From positions 104,259 to 168,258 of the forward strand of contig CAZGBJ010000001.1 in the NCBI GenBank assembly GCA_964523895.1: a stretch of 64,000 bases of DNA, read 5' to 3'. Below, piece after piece: positions 1 through 9,272 of this stretch. The notes under the pieces are model-generated. The model was not told the DNA's origin, ran no database searches, and was given only the letters and a program-made list of their open reading frames with translations. The number at the start of each line of letters is the position of its first letter. Position 1 is the first letter of the stretch. The position numbers were made by a program, and so were the translations under genes. The stretch comes from UBA7359 sp964523895 (GTDB taxonomy: Bacteria > Pseudomonadota > Gammaproteobacteria > Eutrophobiales > Eutrophobiaceae).

Positions 1-99
1 TACGTTATTGATTTCACAATTACACTTTAATTTATTTCGTATTAGATGAAAGATTGAATAACTTAATGTTTTTTCACAATAATATCTTTAGTAAAAACA

Positions 100-124
100 T
101 GACAATCTTGTCACTTTATGACAA
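100..124. promoter_or_regulatory. Candidate PilR upstream activating site
   Basis: A palindrome TGACAATCTTGTCA (100-113) is followed by a further TGACAA half-site (119-124). It lies about 110-135 bp upstream of the sigma-54 promoter of the first pilin gene, the distance at which enhancer-binding proteins usually bind, and pilR is nearby. PilR sites in Pseudomonas contain repeated TGTC cores, which this resembles. The assignment is inference. The rest of positions 1-342 holds no gene that I can support. Confidence 0.4.
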
Positions 125-232
125 CAAAAGTCATTTTTATCGATTCGATATCAGTCGAATTTATTTTTATATGTTTCATTAAATTATTGAATATATTAGG
201 AATATTTATTATATCTGTGTTTCTACCAATTC

Positions 233-248
233 TGGCATAAGCTCTGCT
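233..248 (+). promoter_or_regulatory. Sigma-54 promoter of the first pilin gene
   Basis: TGGCATAAGCTCTGCT has the invariant GG (234-235) and GC (246-247) separated by exactly 10 bases, as in the -24/-12 consensus. Transcription would start near 259, leaving an 84-base leader before the pilin ATG. RpoN-dependent pilin transcription activated by PilR is well established in other gammaproteobacteria, and pilS/pilR lie 1 kb away. Confidence 0.8.
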
Positions 249-342
249 TAACAGTAAACACCTCAAACTGAGGTAAAAACTATAGTTTTTGTAATCAGTT
301 TTAAACTTATATAAACAAATCCATACAAACGGAGATTTTATA

Positions 343-762
343 ATGAAACAAATGAAGAAAATCACTAGTACAAGTGAAAGAGGTTTTACTCTTATCGAAT
401 TAATGATTGTGGTTGCTATTATCGGTATTCTTGCCGCAGTAGCAATTCCGTCATATCGTGCATATGTTGCTGAATCACACGGTGGTGCAGCAATGAAAGG
501 TGTAGGTGCTTATGTATCTCAATCTCAAGTATGTGTCGAAACAGGTGTTGGCTGTACTGAATTAACTACCAGTGCTGGTGCTGATGCTGCGGTCACTTTA
601 ACCTCTGTTTCTGAAGGCGCTACTAGCTCAACCGTCGCATATAACGAAGGTGCCTGTATTATTACTGCTACCCTTGTTGCTGCATCTGTAACCTATGTTG
701 CAACTGTTGGTACTGCAGGTGGTGCAACAGCTGCACAGTGTCAATCTGGCGCAGGTCTATAA
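343..762 (+). CDS. pilA: Type IV major pilin, copy 1 (PilA-like)
   Basis: This is a 139-residue prepilin. A short basic leader ends in the PilD cleavage and methylation site G/FTLIELM, followed by the hydrophobic N-terminal helix (IVVAIIGILAAVAIPSYRAY). Glu at mature position 5 is present. The mature part is rich in Ala, Thr and Val with few charges. It has four cysteines, one near the C-terminus, probably forming disulfides as in other pilins. GGAG about 8 bases before the ATG sets the start; an alternative ATG lies three codons in. It is preceded by a sigma-54 promoter and followed by an intrinsic terminator, so it is likely a PilR-controlled single-gene unit. The second pilin at 1007 is nearly identical from the cleavage site onward. 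Confidence 0.93.
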   Translation: MKQMKKITSTSERGFTLIELMIVVAIIGILAAVAIPSYRAYVAESHGGAAMKGVGAYVSQSQVCVETGVGCTELTTSAGADAAVTLTSVSEGATSSTVAYNEGACIITATLVAASVTYVATVGTAGGATAAQCQSGAGL

Positions 763-786
763 TTCTTAGATTATAGAAACGTTACT

Positions 787-814
787 AAAAAGACCCGCTG
801 ATGCGGGTCTTTTT
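787..814 (+). terminator. Intrinsic terminator after pilin copy 1
   Basis: The stem AGACCCGC / GCGGGTCT with a TGAT loop lies at 791-810, preceded by an A-run and followed by a T-run. It begins about 25 bases after the pilin stop codon. The matching position after pilin copy 2 keeps the flanking GTTACTAAAAAGA but has no hairpin. Confidence 0.9.
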
Positions 815-953
815 AAATAATAATAAAGATTTATGTGGTTCTGTGCTTAGTTGTTATTTACATCGATTCATAAGGTGTTTATTCATCTCAACCAAAAGAT
901 ACATCTAGTCACATCCATGGGGAATGGATAGACGCTCAAAAGCTATATTCGCG

Positions 954-981
954 TTGACTCCATTTACAGAAAAAATATTTT
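954..981 (+). promoter_or_regulatory. Possible sigma-70-type promoter of pilin copy 2
   Basis: TTGACT (954-959), a 16-base spacer and TATTTT (976-981) lie 25 bases before the ATG. No GG-N10-GC sigma-54 signature was found between 815 and 1006. If this is used, the two pilins would answer to different sigma factors. The -10 box is weak, so the call is tentative. Confidence 0.35.
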
Positions 982-1006
982 TTGTATATCGTGAAGGAGT
1001 AAACTC

Positions 1007-1414
1007 ATGAATAATAAACACTCATCTCAACAGGGTTTTACCTTAATTGAATTAATGATCGTTGTTGCGATTATCGGTATTCTTGCCGCAGTAGCAATTC
1101 CATCATATCGTGCTTATGTTGCTGAATCACATGGTGGTGCAGCTATGAAAGGGGTCAGTGCTTATGTGGCTCAGTCTCAAGCTTGCATTGAAACAGGTGT
1201 CGGTTGTACAGAATTAGCTACTAGTGCCGGTGGTGATGCAGCAGTCACTTTAACCTCTGTTTCTGAAGCTGCTACCAGCTCAACCGTCGCATATAATGAA
1301 GGTGCTTGTATCGTTACTGCTACCCTCACTGCCGCATCTGTGGCCTATGTTGCAACTGTTGGTACTGCAGGTGGAGCAACAGCTGCACAGTGCCAAGCCG
1401 GAGCAGGTTTATAA
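1007..1414 (+). CDS. Type IV pilin, copy 2 (PilA-like)
   Basis: This 135-residue prepilin has a nine-residue leader (MNNKHSSQQ) before G/FTLIELM. The mature part is nearly identical to copy 1, with about a dozen substitutions, mostly among Ala, Val, Gly and Thr. The four cysteines are conserved. GGAG nine bases upstream supports the start. The flanks of the two genes also share short stretches (for example GTTACTAAAAAGA and CTTAGTTGTTAT), pointing to tandem gene duplication. It may be a second major subunit, a variant pilin, or a reservoir for recombination with copy 1. Confidence 0.9.
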   Translation: MNNKHSSQQGFTLIELMIVVAIIGILAAVAIPSYRAYVAESHGGAAMKGVSAYVAQSQACIETGVGCTELATSAGGDAAVTLTSVSEAATSSTVAYNEGACIVTATLTAASVAYVATVGTAGGATAAQCQAGAGL

Positions 1415-1563
1415 TTATAAAACTGTTGAAATGTTACTAAAAAGATTTGTGTAGGTTTGCACTTAGTTGTTATAAAGTTACCAATTTCATTAGCTACTAA
1501 GTGTCATACTTACAAAGAGTTACAATCTTGTTATTCGTAAACAAATTTTCAACCCAATTCCGG

Positions 1564-2889
1564 TTATTTATTAAGACCATACTTATCTAAACGATAGCGT
1601 AAAACGCGTAAGCTTATACCCAATTTTTTCGCTGCCGCTGTTCGATTCCATTTAGTCTGCTCAAGCACTTCCAGAATAGCGTTTCGTTCTATGTCATCTA
1701 GTTGATTGACCAATGAAGCCGATTTCAGCTTATCTTGCTCGTTTTCGCCCTTACTTTTCTTGTCACTTAACAATAAACCTTCTGGTTCAATTACATCGCT
1801 TTCAGCAAGCGTGAGTGCACGCTCAAGAATATTTTCCAGTTCACGAATATTGCCAGGGAAGTGATAAGTTTGAAGCTTACTTAAAGCCTCTGTAGATAAA
1901 CGCGCTATCTGTTCTCCCGACTTATCTGCCATTTGCAACAAAATATGATTCACCAGGGAAACAATATCTTCCATACGATCTCTCAAAGCAGGAACATGAA
2001 TTTCTATAACATTAATTCGATAATATAAATCCTTGCGAAAACTTTCCTGTTCCACCATCGCAGATAGTTGCTTATGTGTTGCGCTTAAAATGCGTATGTC
2101 GATTTCTATTTCTTCTTGCGCGCCGACAGGTCGAATGCGTTTCTCCTGAATAGCACGTAATAATTTAACCTGAAGATGTAAGGGTAAATCCGCTACTTCA
2201 TCAAGAAATAAAGTCCCTCCTTCAGCTGTATGAAGTAAACCTTCTTTATCAGAATCTGCGCCGGTAAAACTGCCTTTTTTGTGTCCAAAAAATTCACTTT
2301 CCATTAATTCATGCGGAATAGCACCACAATTAACCGGAACAAATGGTTTGTTAGTACGTGGACCAATATCATGAATCATTCTTGCTACCAATTCTTTACC
2401 TGTACCCGATTCGCCGCTGATATGTATTGGTGCCTGACTACGAGCAACTTTATTAATCGTGTTATGCAATTCTCGAATGACGGTACTATCACCGACGATC
2501 GTTGCCTTTGAAGTATTATCACTTAAACCTGAATGCAAAGCATTTTGCACCACTGTTCTTAATGAATTTAAATCAATGGGTTTTGTCAGGAAATCAAACG
2601 CACCATATTTTAATGCCTGGATAGCACTATCCATACTTCCATGAGCGGTGATTACAGCAATAGGTATTTGTGGAAAATTCGCTTGTAATTCATTAACAAA
2701 TTCTACACCATTGCCGTCGGGCAATTTCATATCTGTCAGACACAAATCAAATTTATATTGATCTAACAATAATCGCGCCTTGGCAAGATCCTCTGCGCAA
2801 TGACAATCAATTTGCATCCGTTGCAGTGTTATCTGCAACAGCTCCCGAATATCTGGCTCATCATCAATGATTAACGCAAGTTGCGACAT
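1564..2889 (-). CDS. pilR: PilR, sigma-54-dependent response regulator
   Basis: This NtrC-family regulator (441 residues) has a receiver domain at 1-120, with acidic residues D9-D10 and phospho-acceptor D53. The AAA+ sigma-54 activator domain has Walker A GESGTGKE (159-166), the sigma-54 contact loop GSFTGA (206-211) and Walker B LFLDEV (227-232). A Fis-type helix-turn-helix lies at the C-terminus (about 400-441). It should activate pilin transcription from the sigma-54 promoter at 233. It starts 2 bases after the pilS stop, so the two are co-transcribed. The name rests on domain order plus position between pilins and pilS. Confidence 0.92.
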   Translation of the reverse strand: MSQLALIIDDEPDIRELLQITLQRMQIDCHCAEDLAKARLLLDQYKFDLCLTDMKLPDGNGVEFVNELQANFPQIPIAVITAHGSMDSAIQALKYGAFDFLTKPIDLNSLRTVVQNALHSGLSDNTSKATIVGDSTVIRELHNTINKVARSQAPIHISGESGTGKELVARMIHDIGPRTNKPFVPVNCGAIPHELMESEFFGHKKGSFTGADSDKEGLLHTAEGGTLFLDEVADLPLHLQVKLLRAIQEKRIRPVGAQEEIEIDIRILSATHKQLSAMVEQESFRKDLYYRINVIEIHVPALRDRMEDIVSLVNHILLQMADKSGEQIARLSTEALSKLQTYHFPGNIRELENILERALTLAESDVIEPEGLLLSDKKSKGENEQDKLKSASLVNQLDDIERNAILEVLEQTKWNRTAAAKKLGISLRVLRYRLDKYGLNK

Positions 2890-2891
2890 AT

Positions 2892-4505
2892 TTATACCAG
2901 TTCACCTTGTTTGTCAGTGTGCATAAAATTCAGTCTAAATGTTGTGCCATATTCTGAAGTTGAGTGTAAATTTAAATTTGCCTGATTGGCCTCGCATAAT
3001 TCACGAGCAAGATATAATCCCAAACCCGAGCCCTGTGTCTCTGTTGTAAAAAAAGGTTCGAAAAGATGTTCTTTAATTTTTTCGGACACTCCAGAACCCG
3101 TATCAATGATATCAATATACGGTCTTTGTATTTCCTCGTTAATATCACAAGATAAAGTAATAACGGGCTTGCTCTGACTATAACGTATCGCATTCTCACA
3201 AAGATTCCAGACAACCTGATGTAATTGAGATGGATCCATTCTGACAAGAATATTTTCTCTCATTACCTCAAGTGCGATATCTCCGCTGGATAAATTATGC
3301 CTGGATTCAAATTCGTTAATAAATTTTTTCATCCAGGAAATTATTTCAAAATCTTCTAACGTTGCCTGATCTCTGCGACTAATACTTAGTACATTTTCAA
3401 TAATATTGTTAACACGAAGAGAATGCTCATTAATAATTTCAGTTAAGCGTTTATCCTCCAGGCAGATCGTATCAGATTCTTGCAATAACTGACCTGCATG
3501 ATTAATTGCGCCCAAAGGGTTCCTGACTTCATGTGCAATACTTGCTGTTAATCTTCCTAATGAAGCAAGTTTTAGATGCTGGGCTCGCTGTCTCAACCTC
3601 GCTATATCTTCAAGGAAAACTAAGATCTGATAATTTATTCCTAATGTTAATTTAATAAATGAAACCTGCAACTCGGCTTCATATTCATTTAGTTTAATAA
3701 TTACATTTTGCATTCCATTGTTATTTAGCCAGTCATCTATATAAGCTTTCAGATAGTTATTTATAAAATGGAAAATTTTATGTGTGTCTCCTTGCTGTTG
3801 CCCCAATAACTGTTTAGATGATTCATTAATAAGTAATACATTCATATTGCTATCAAGAACAATAATCCCTGATTGCATGCGCTGAACAATATGCTCATTT
3901 AATTTTGCTAATTCATTTATTTCTATAGCCTGCTGCTCAGCCAATGCTTCCGTTTCGCGTACTCGCGCAGCTAAAAGATTTCCAATAATAGCTGTGATAA
4001 AGAATGTTGCACCGAGCATTCCAGCGTGAATGTAGTTTACCCTGTCGAAGAAGAGGACGAATTGAACATACAGCTCGTGTCCCAGGACAAATAGTGTTGC
4101 AATTGCAGCAAAAAGTATCGAGATCCTTCCTTCTCGTAGTATGCTACCACCAGCAACTGCAATAATGATTAACAGACCAAAACCGCTACCAAGACCACTG
4201 CTCGAGTACATCAATAATCCCAACATAATGATGTCTAGCAGGACATGAAATGCAATTTGAATATTAAATCCGGGGCTCTGCTGCAGAATAAACCAGCTAA
4301 AAATGAAAGCCGCAAATAAATAAATGTGGCTAGTTACTGAAAAAAAATGAGCATTCATACTACCCAATGGCGCAGGCAGTTGGCCTATGTAGACCAAAAT
4401 GACAAATAAACCGGAAAGCAAAACTCGATAATTATTAAAATACCGTAATGCACGCCAATCCATGGATTTGGTCTGCTTCCGTATTATTTTATTAGCTTTA
4501 TCCAT
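2892..4505 (-). CDS. pilS: PilS, membrane sensor histidine kinase
   Basis: This inner-membrane kinase (537 residues) has about six N-terminal membrane segments (30-180), then a PAS-like region (about 205-300). A HisKA domain has phospho-acceptor H325 in the motif SIAHEVRNP. The C-terminal HATPase domain has the N box (NLCENAIRYS), G1 (DTGSGV) and G2 (GSGLGLYLARE). In Pseudomonas PilS senses pilin level in the membrane and controls PilR. It is transcribed as pilS-pilR, divergently from sucC. Confidence 0.92.
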   Translation of the reverse strand: MDKANKIIRKQTKSMDWRALRYFNNYRVLLSGLFVILVYIGQLPAPLGSMNAHFFSVTSHIYLFAAFIFSWFILQQSPGFNIQIAFHVLLDIIMLGLLMYSSSGLGSGFGLLIIIAVAGGSILREGRISILFAAIATLFVLGHELYVQFVLFFDRVNYIHAGMLGATFFITAIIGNLLAARVRETEALAEQQAIEINELAKLNEHIVQRMQSGIIVLDSNMNVLLINESSKQLLGQQQGDTHKIFHFINNYLKAYIDDWLNNNGMQNVIIKLNEYEAELQVSFIKLTLGINYQILVFLEDIARLRQRAQHLKLASLGRLTASIAHEVRNPLGAINHAGQLLQESDTICLEDKRLTEIINEHSLRVNNIIENVLSISRRDQATLEDFEIISWMKKFINEFESRHNLSSGDIALEVMRENILVRMDPSQLHQVVWNLCENAIRYSQSKPVITLSCDINEEIQRPYIDIIDTGSGVSEKIKEHLFEPFFTTETQGSGLGLYLARELCEANQANLNLHSTSEYGTTFRLNFMHTDKQGELV

Positions 4506-4689
4506 AATTATTCAGATTAAATATAAATTTTGGCACATTAATTGAGTATAAATCACACAAATAGGATTAAAATGAGAAAAAGCTATCTTAAATATTTCAA
4601 AAAATACATGTCTTGACTATATTTAAAGAAAAATAGCGTGTTTCCGATATATACCCATGACTCTCAATCTAGCACTATAAGGATATAAC

Positions 4690-5859
4690 ATGAACTTACA
4701 CGAATATCAGGCAAAAAAGCTGTTTGCTGACTATGGCGTTCCCGTTCCAGCTGGCAAACCCGCACATTCTATCAAAGAGGTACTGCGCAACGCTGCTGAA
4801 CTAGGTGGTGATAGCTGGGTAGTCAAGGCACAAGTGCACGCGGGTGGCCGAGGAAAAGCCGGTGGCGTAAAATTAGTTAGCGGAACAGAGGAACTCGAGT
4901 CTGTCGCCCGTTCATTACTCGGGTCTCAACTTATTACAAAGCAATCCGCACCGACAGGACAACCAGTTAATTGCTTGCTGATATCATCAGTTTCCAACAT
5001 TGATAAAGAATTATATCTTGGCATCGTTGTTGACCGTGCCAGTCGTCGCGTTGCTATCATGGCATCTACCGAAGGCGGGATGGATATAGAAGAAGTCGCC
5101 GCCACACAACCTGAAAAAATCATCAGTATCACTATCGACCCTATCCTTGGTTTACAGGATCACCAAAGTCGGCAAATTGGTTTTGCCCTGGGATTTGATG
5201 ATAAACAACGCAAGCAGCTAAGTTCTATATTAAAGGGTTTGTATAATCTGTATGTCGAGAAAGATCTGAATCTGGTTGAAATAAATCCACTCATCATTGA
5301 TGGGGAAGGCAATCTTGAAGCCCTGGATGCCAAAGTTGCCATTGATGATAATGCCTTGTTTCGACAACCAAATCTGGAGGAATGGCATGATCCAAGTCAG
5401 GAAGACGAAAAAGAAAGTATTGCCAAACGTTTTGACCTCAACTATATCACTCTGGATGGAAATATAGCCTGCATGGTCAATGGTGCCGGATTAGCAATGG
5501 CAACCATGGATATCATCAAATTGCATGGTGGTGATCCCGCTAACTTTCTCGACGTGGGTGGCGGTGCTACCGCAGAGAGAGTGGCAGAAGCATTCAAACT
5601 AATTGTTTCTGACAAAAATGTTGAAGCTATTCTGGTCAATATTTTTGGTGGTATCGTCCGTTGTGACTTGATTGCAGAAGGTATTATAAAGGCGGTAAAA
5701 GAAGTTGGTGTTGAGGTCCCCGTCGTCGTTAGACTGGAAGGTACAAAAGTGAATGAAGGTAAGGCATTGCTTGCCGATAGTGGTCTAACAATAACCACTG
5801 CCGATGACTTGACGGACGCAGCTAAAAAAGTAGTCGCTGCAGCAGAAGGAGCACAATAA
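4690..5859 (+). CDS. sucC: Succinyl-CoA synthetase beta subunit
   Basis: This is the ADP-forming succinate-CoA ligase beta chain (389 residues, normal family length). It works with SucD in the TCA cycle, converting succinyl-CoA to succinate with nucleotide triphosphate formation. The N-terminal ATP-grasp domain begins MNLHEYQAK and includes the nucleotide-binding segment KAQVHAGGRGKAGG. The C-terminal ligase domain has VNIFGGIVRCD. AAGGAT precedes the ATG. Its stop overlaps the sucD start by one base (TAATG), implying translational coupling. Confidence 0.97.
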   Translation: MNLHEYQAKKLFADYGVPVPAGKPAHSIKEVLRNAAELGGDSWVVKAQVHAGGRGKAGGVKLVSGTEELESVARSLLGSQLITKQSAPTGQPVNCLLISSVSNIDKELYLGIVVDRASRRVAIMASTEGGMDIEEVAATQPEKIISITIDPILGLQDHQSRQIGFALGFDDKQRKQLSSILKGLYNLYVEKDLNLVEINPLIIDGEGNLEALDAKVAIDDNALFRQPNLEEWHDPSQEDEKESIAKRFDLNYITLDGNIACMVNGAGLAMATMDIIKLHGGDPANFLDVGGGATAERVAEAFKLIVSDKNVEAILVNIFGGIVRCDLIAEGIIKAVKEVGVEVPVVVRLEGTKVNEGKALLADSGLTITTADDLTDAAKKVVAAAEGAQ

Positions 5860-6731
5860 TGGCCATTCTAATTAACAAGGATACTAAAGTTATTGTTCAA
5901 GGCTTTACCGGTCGCCAAGGTACTTTCCACGCTGAACAAGCGATAGATTACGGAACCCAGATAGTCGGTGGCGTGACACCCGGTAGAGGTGGAGAAAAAC
6001 ACCTTAAACAACCCGTATTTGATACCGTTGCCGATGCCGTCGATGGCACTGGCGCAAATGCGAGCATGATTATGGTTCCTGCCGCTTATGCTGCGGAAGC
6101 AATCACAGAAGCGGCTGAAGCCGGAATTGCTATCATCGTCTGCATCACAGAGGGTATACCTGTTATTGACATGGTCAAAGTCAGGTCATATCTGGAACAG
6201 TTTCCTGACATTCGTCTTGTTGGGCCAAATTGTCCCGGTCTTATCACACCTGATCAATGTAAGATCGGTATTATGCCGGGCAGTATTCATAAATCTGGAA
6301 ACATTGGTATTGTTTCTCGCTCCGGCACTTTGACTTATGAAGCAGTTCATCAAACCACACAAAATGGGCTCGGACAAAGTACCTGTGTCGGTATTGGCGG
6401 CGATCCAATACATGGGATGAACTTCATAGACTGTCTAGGCCTGTTTGAAGAGGACTCTGATACCAAGGGAATTATCATGGTGGGTGAAATTGGCGGCACT
6501 GCTGAAGAAGAAGCTGCACAATTTATTAAAGAAAACGTCACTAAACCTGTCGTTGGCTATATCGCTGGCGTCACTGCCCCTCCTGGAAAGAGAATGGGGC
6601 ATGCGGGCGCAATTATTTCAGGCGGCAAAGGCACAGCCGATGATAAGTTTGCTGCACTTGAAGATGCCAATGTTAAAACGGTACGTTCTCCAGGCGATCT
6701 TGGTATGGCAATTGCCGAACGACTTTCGTAA
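5859..6731 (+). CDS. sucD: Succinyl-CoA synthetase alpha subunit
   Basis: This subunit (290 residues) carries the CoA-binding Rossmann domain (VQGFTGRQGTFHA at 13-25) and the phosphohistidine. Catalytic H248 lies in GKRMGHAGAI, and the second ligase motif is GPNCPG (122-127). It pairs with sucC, with which it overlaps by one base. No hairpin terminator was found after it, and nadE follows on the same strand 72 bases later, so read-through is possible. Confidence 0.97.
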   Translation: MAILINKDTKVIVQGFTGRQGTFHAEQAIDYGTQIVGGVTPGRGGEKHLKQPVFDTVADAVDGTGANASMIMVPAAYAAEAITEAAEAGIAIIVCITEGIPVIDMVKVRSYLEQFPDIRLVGPNCPGLITPDQCKIGIMPGSIHKSGNIGIVSRSGTLTYEAVHQTTQNGLGQSTCVGIGGDPIHGMNFIDCLGLFEEDSDTKGIIMVGEIGGTAEEEAAQFIKENVTKPVVGYIAGVTAPPGKRMGHAGAIISGGKGTADDKFAALEDANVKTVRSPGDLGMAIAERLS

Positions 6732-6803
6732 ATATTATATCTACTTGGTAAACTTCTGACTTATGGGTATAGTCCCTCCGTTTTCTTGTCGCCACTTGAA
6801 ATT

Positions 6804-8438
6804 ATGTCAGATAATTCATTGCACATTCTTCTTGCCCAATTAAATCTCACCGTTGGAGATATAGAAGGCAATACAAAAAAGATAATTGAGTCTATCAATG
6901 ACGCCGAATTTAAATATGAGGCTGATATTATTGTCTTCCCTGAATTAAGTATCAGTTCCTATCCTCCGGAAGATCTATTATTACGTCCTGCATTTAATCA
7001 ATATATTAAAACGGCATTAGAAAAAATCGTAGCAGAAACTAAAAACATCCATGTAATACTTGGCTATCCAACAAAACAAAACGACAAACTCTATAATGCA
7101 TGCAGCCTCATCTACAAAGGGGAAATTAAACAAACTTACTATAAACAACATCTTCCAAATTACGGTGTGTTTGATGAAAAGCGATATTTCACTCCTGCAA
7201 ATGAAACCTGTATTTTTAATATTAAAGGTATCACCGCAGCATTAAGTATATGTGAAGATATATGGGTTTCTAAGCCTATTGCCTCCGCTGCTGCTGCTGG
7301 CGCTAAAATCATGTTTAACATTAACGCTTCGCCTTATCATAAAAACAAGCTCGACGAACGTGAAAAGATAATTTCAAAACGAGCGCAAAATTCTGAAATG
7401 TATGTCGTTTACACTAATTTAGTTGGTGGTCAGGATGAACTTGTCTTTGATGGCAACTCTATGGTCGTTAATAATAATGGTGAACTTGTTTTTCATGCAC
7501 CACAATTTGAAGAAGGTTTGTTCGGTGTCCATTTGGATATTAAACAAGCTGAAAAGAAGAAAGAAGAAAAAACAACTCAGCCTGATTTGATTGAGGAGGA
7601 AAATATTTATAACGCATTGGTTCTGGGCGTACAAGACTATGTAGGAAAAAATAATTTTAAAGGGGCTATTATCGGTTTATCTGGCGGAATTGATTCTGCA
7701 TTAACATTGAGCATCGCTGTAGATGCTTTAGGTTCGGAGAATGTTGAAGCTTTAATTATGCCTTCGCGTTTTACTGCGGATATGAGTAATGAAGATGCCT
7801 GTCTACAGGCACAAACACTTGGCGTGAAGCATGAAATAATCTCTATTGAACAACCTTTTGAATCTTTTCTTAAAGTGCTTGAACCACGCTTTAAAGATTT
7901 ACCAACCGACACCACTGAGGAAAACATACAAGCACGTTGCAGAGGAATTCTGTTGATGGCTGCTTCAAATAAAAGCGGCAAACTGATTTTAACTACCGGC
8001 AACAAAAGCGAAATGGCTGTTGGCTATGCAACTTTGTATGGTGATATGGCAGGCGGCTACGCTCCGCTTAAAGATGTATGGAAAACTCTGGTGTATCGAT
8101 TAGCAAAGTGGCGCAACACAAAACAACAAGTTATTCCTGAAAGAGTAATAAGCCGACCACCTACTGCAGAATTACGTCACGAACAATTAGATCAGGATTC
8201 ATTACCTGATTATGAAATATTGGATCCGATTCTTGAGCAATACATTGAACTTGATACACATCCAAAACAGATTATTGAAAATGGCCACGATGCTAACACT
8301 GTATATAAAGTAATTAGTCTGGTAGATAAAAATGAATATAAACGAAGACAAGCAGCGCCAGGCGTTCGAATAACAGAAAGAGCCTTTGGCAGAGATCGAC
8401 GCTACCCTATCAGTTCAGCTTATATAGAAAAAGAGTAG
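6804..8438 (+). CDS. nadE: Glutamine-dependent NAD+ synthetase
   Basis: This enzyme amidates nicotinic acid adenine dinucleotide to NAD+ using glutamine. The N-terminal nitrilase-type glutaminase domain has the catalytic triad E47 (FPELS), K114 (YYKQHLP) and C150 (LSICEDIW). The C-terminal synthetase has the ATP-pyrophosphatase loop GLSGGIDSAL (291-300). I place the start at ATG 6804 (544 residues) rather than the in-frame TTG at 6786, because family members begin near the LHILLAQLN segment. It converges on bamD with only 4 bases between the stops. Confidence 0.95.
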   Translation: MSDNSLHILLAQLNLTVGDIEGNTKKIIESINDAEFKYEADIIVFPELSISSYPPEDLLLRPAFNQYIKTALEKIVAETKNIHVILGYPTKQNDKLYNACSLIYKGEIKQTYYKQHLPNYGVFDEKRYFTPANETCIFNIKGITAALSICEDIWVSKPIASAAAAGAKIMFNINASPYHKNKLDEREKIISKRAQNSEMYVVYTNLVGGQDELVFDGNSMVVNNNGELVFHAPQFEEGLFGVHLDIKQAEKKKEEKTTQPDLIEEENIYNALVLGVQDYVGKNNFKGAIIGLSGGIDSALTLSIAVDALGSENVEALIMPSRFTADMSNEDACLQAQTLGVKHEIISIEQPFESFLKVLEPRFKDLPTDTTEENIQARCRGILLMAASNKSGKLILTTGNKSEMAVGYATLYGDMAGGYAPLKDVWKTLVYRLAKWRNTKQQVIPERVISRPPTAELRHEQLDQDSLPDYEILDPILEQYIELDTHPKQIIENGHDANTVYKVISLVDKNEYKRRQAAPGVRITERAFGRDRRYPISSAYIEKE

Positions 8439-8442
8439 CCTG

Positions 8443-9219
8443 TTATTTTACTTTCACATTTTTTACGTCATACGTGCCCGGATGGTTCGGGTAATTTAAT
8501 TCTAATACGCGTAAGGCATCATCCGAAAGATCATTCATTTCCATTACACGATACGCTTTTGCCATAACAACTAACGCATCAGGAACGGCTGGTGTGCGTG
8601 GATAATTTTCTACCACATATCTTGCTCTATTCGCAGCGGCAACAAATGCACCTCGGCGCATATAATAATTCGCAACATGAACTTCGTTTTTTGCCAGAAT
8701 GTTTCGTAAATATCGCATCCGCTGTTCTGAATCAGCAACATATTCGCTATCTGGGTAGCGTTTCACCAACTCGGAAAAAGACTGAAAAGCATTAAGAGCA
8801 GCACCAGGATCACGTTGCGATTCATCCGTAGGCAAATAACGCTGTGTAAAACCTTTGCCTTTATTAAAATTTGCCAGACCTTTCAAATAGTACGCATAAT
8901 CAACATGTTTATTTTGAGGGTACAATTTGATAAAACGATCGCATGCTGACACTGATGCTTCAGGTTCATCATTCTTATAATAAGCATAAGATAAATCCAG
9001 TAATGCCTGTTGTGCATAAACCCCAAACGGGTATCTTGTTTCCAGTTTCTGATATAGCTCAACCGCTTCTGAATAATCTCCAGACTCCAGAGCTCCTTTT
9101 GCTTCAGCATAAAAATGATCCGCATTCCAACCTGCAGTCTCATCTTCCTCCTCGTCACCACCAAAATAAGAACAAGCGGAAATAAAAAAAATCAGTAAAA
9201 AAGTGATTAAATGTCGCAT
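8443..9219 (-). CDS. bamD: BamD, outer membrane assembly lipoprotein
   Basis: This is an essential BAM complex lipoprotein (258 residues). A signal peptide ends in a lipobox (FFISAC, lipidated C16) and is followed by TPR-like helical repeats (YPFGVYAQQALLDLSYAYYK, and YPDSEYVADSEQRMRYLRN). It is anchored in the inner leaflet of the outer membrane and binds BamA. It is divergent from rluD with 53 bases between the starts, the arrangement typical of gammaproteobacteria. Confidence 0.95.
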   Translation of the reverse strand: MRHLITFLLIFFISACSYFGGDEEEDETAGWNADHFYAEAKGALESGDYSEAVELYQKLETRYPFGVYAQQALLDLSYAYYKNDEPEASVSACDRFIKLYPQNKHVDYAYYLKGLANFNKGKGFTQRYLPTDESQRDPGAALNAFQSFSELVKRYPDSEYVADSEQRMRYLRNILAKNEVHVANYYMRRGAFVAAANRARYVVENYPRTPAVPDALVVMAKAYRVMEMNDLSDDALRVLELNYPNHPGTYDVKNVKVK

Positions 9220-9272
9220 AGACTGTAGGTTAGCCTAATCCTATCTTAAGGGCAAAGCTTAGAAATATAGCC

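Noticed and set aside
111..365. Minus-strand open frame upstream of the first pilin
   Set aside because: It overlaps the pilin start and its sigma-54 promoter, has AT-rich low-complexity composition and no ribosome site.
815..1006. A second sigma-54 promoter for pilin copy 2
   Set aside because: No GG-N10-GC arrangement was found in this interval.
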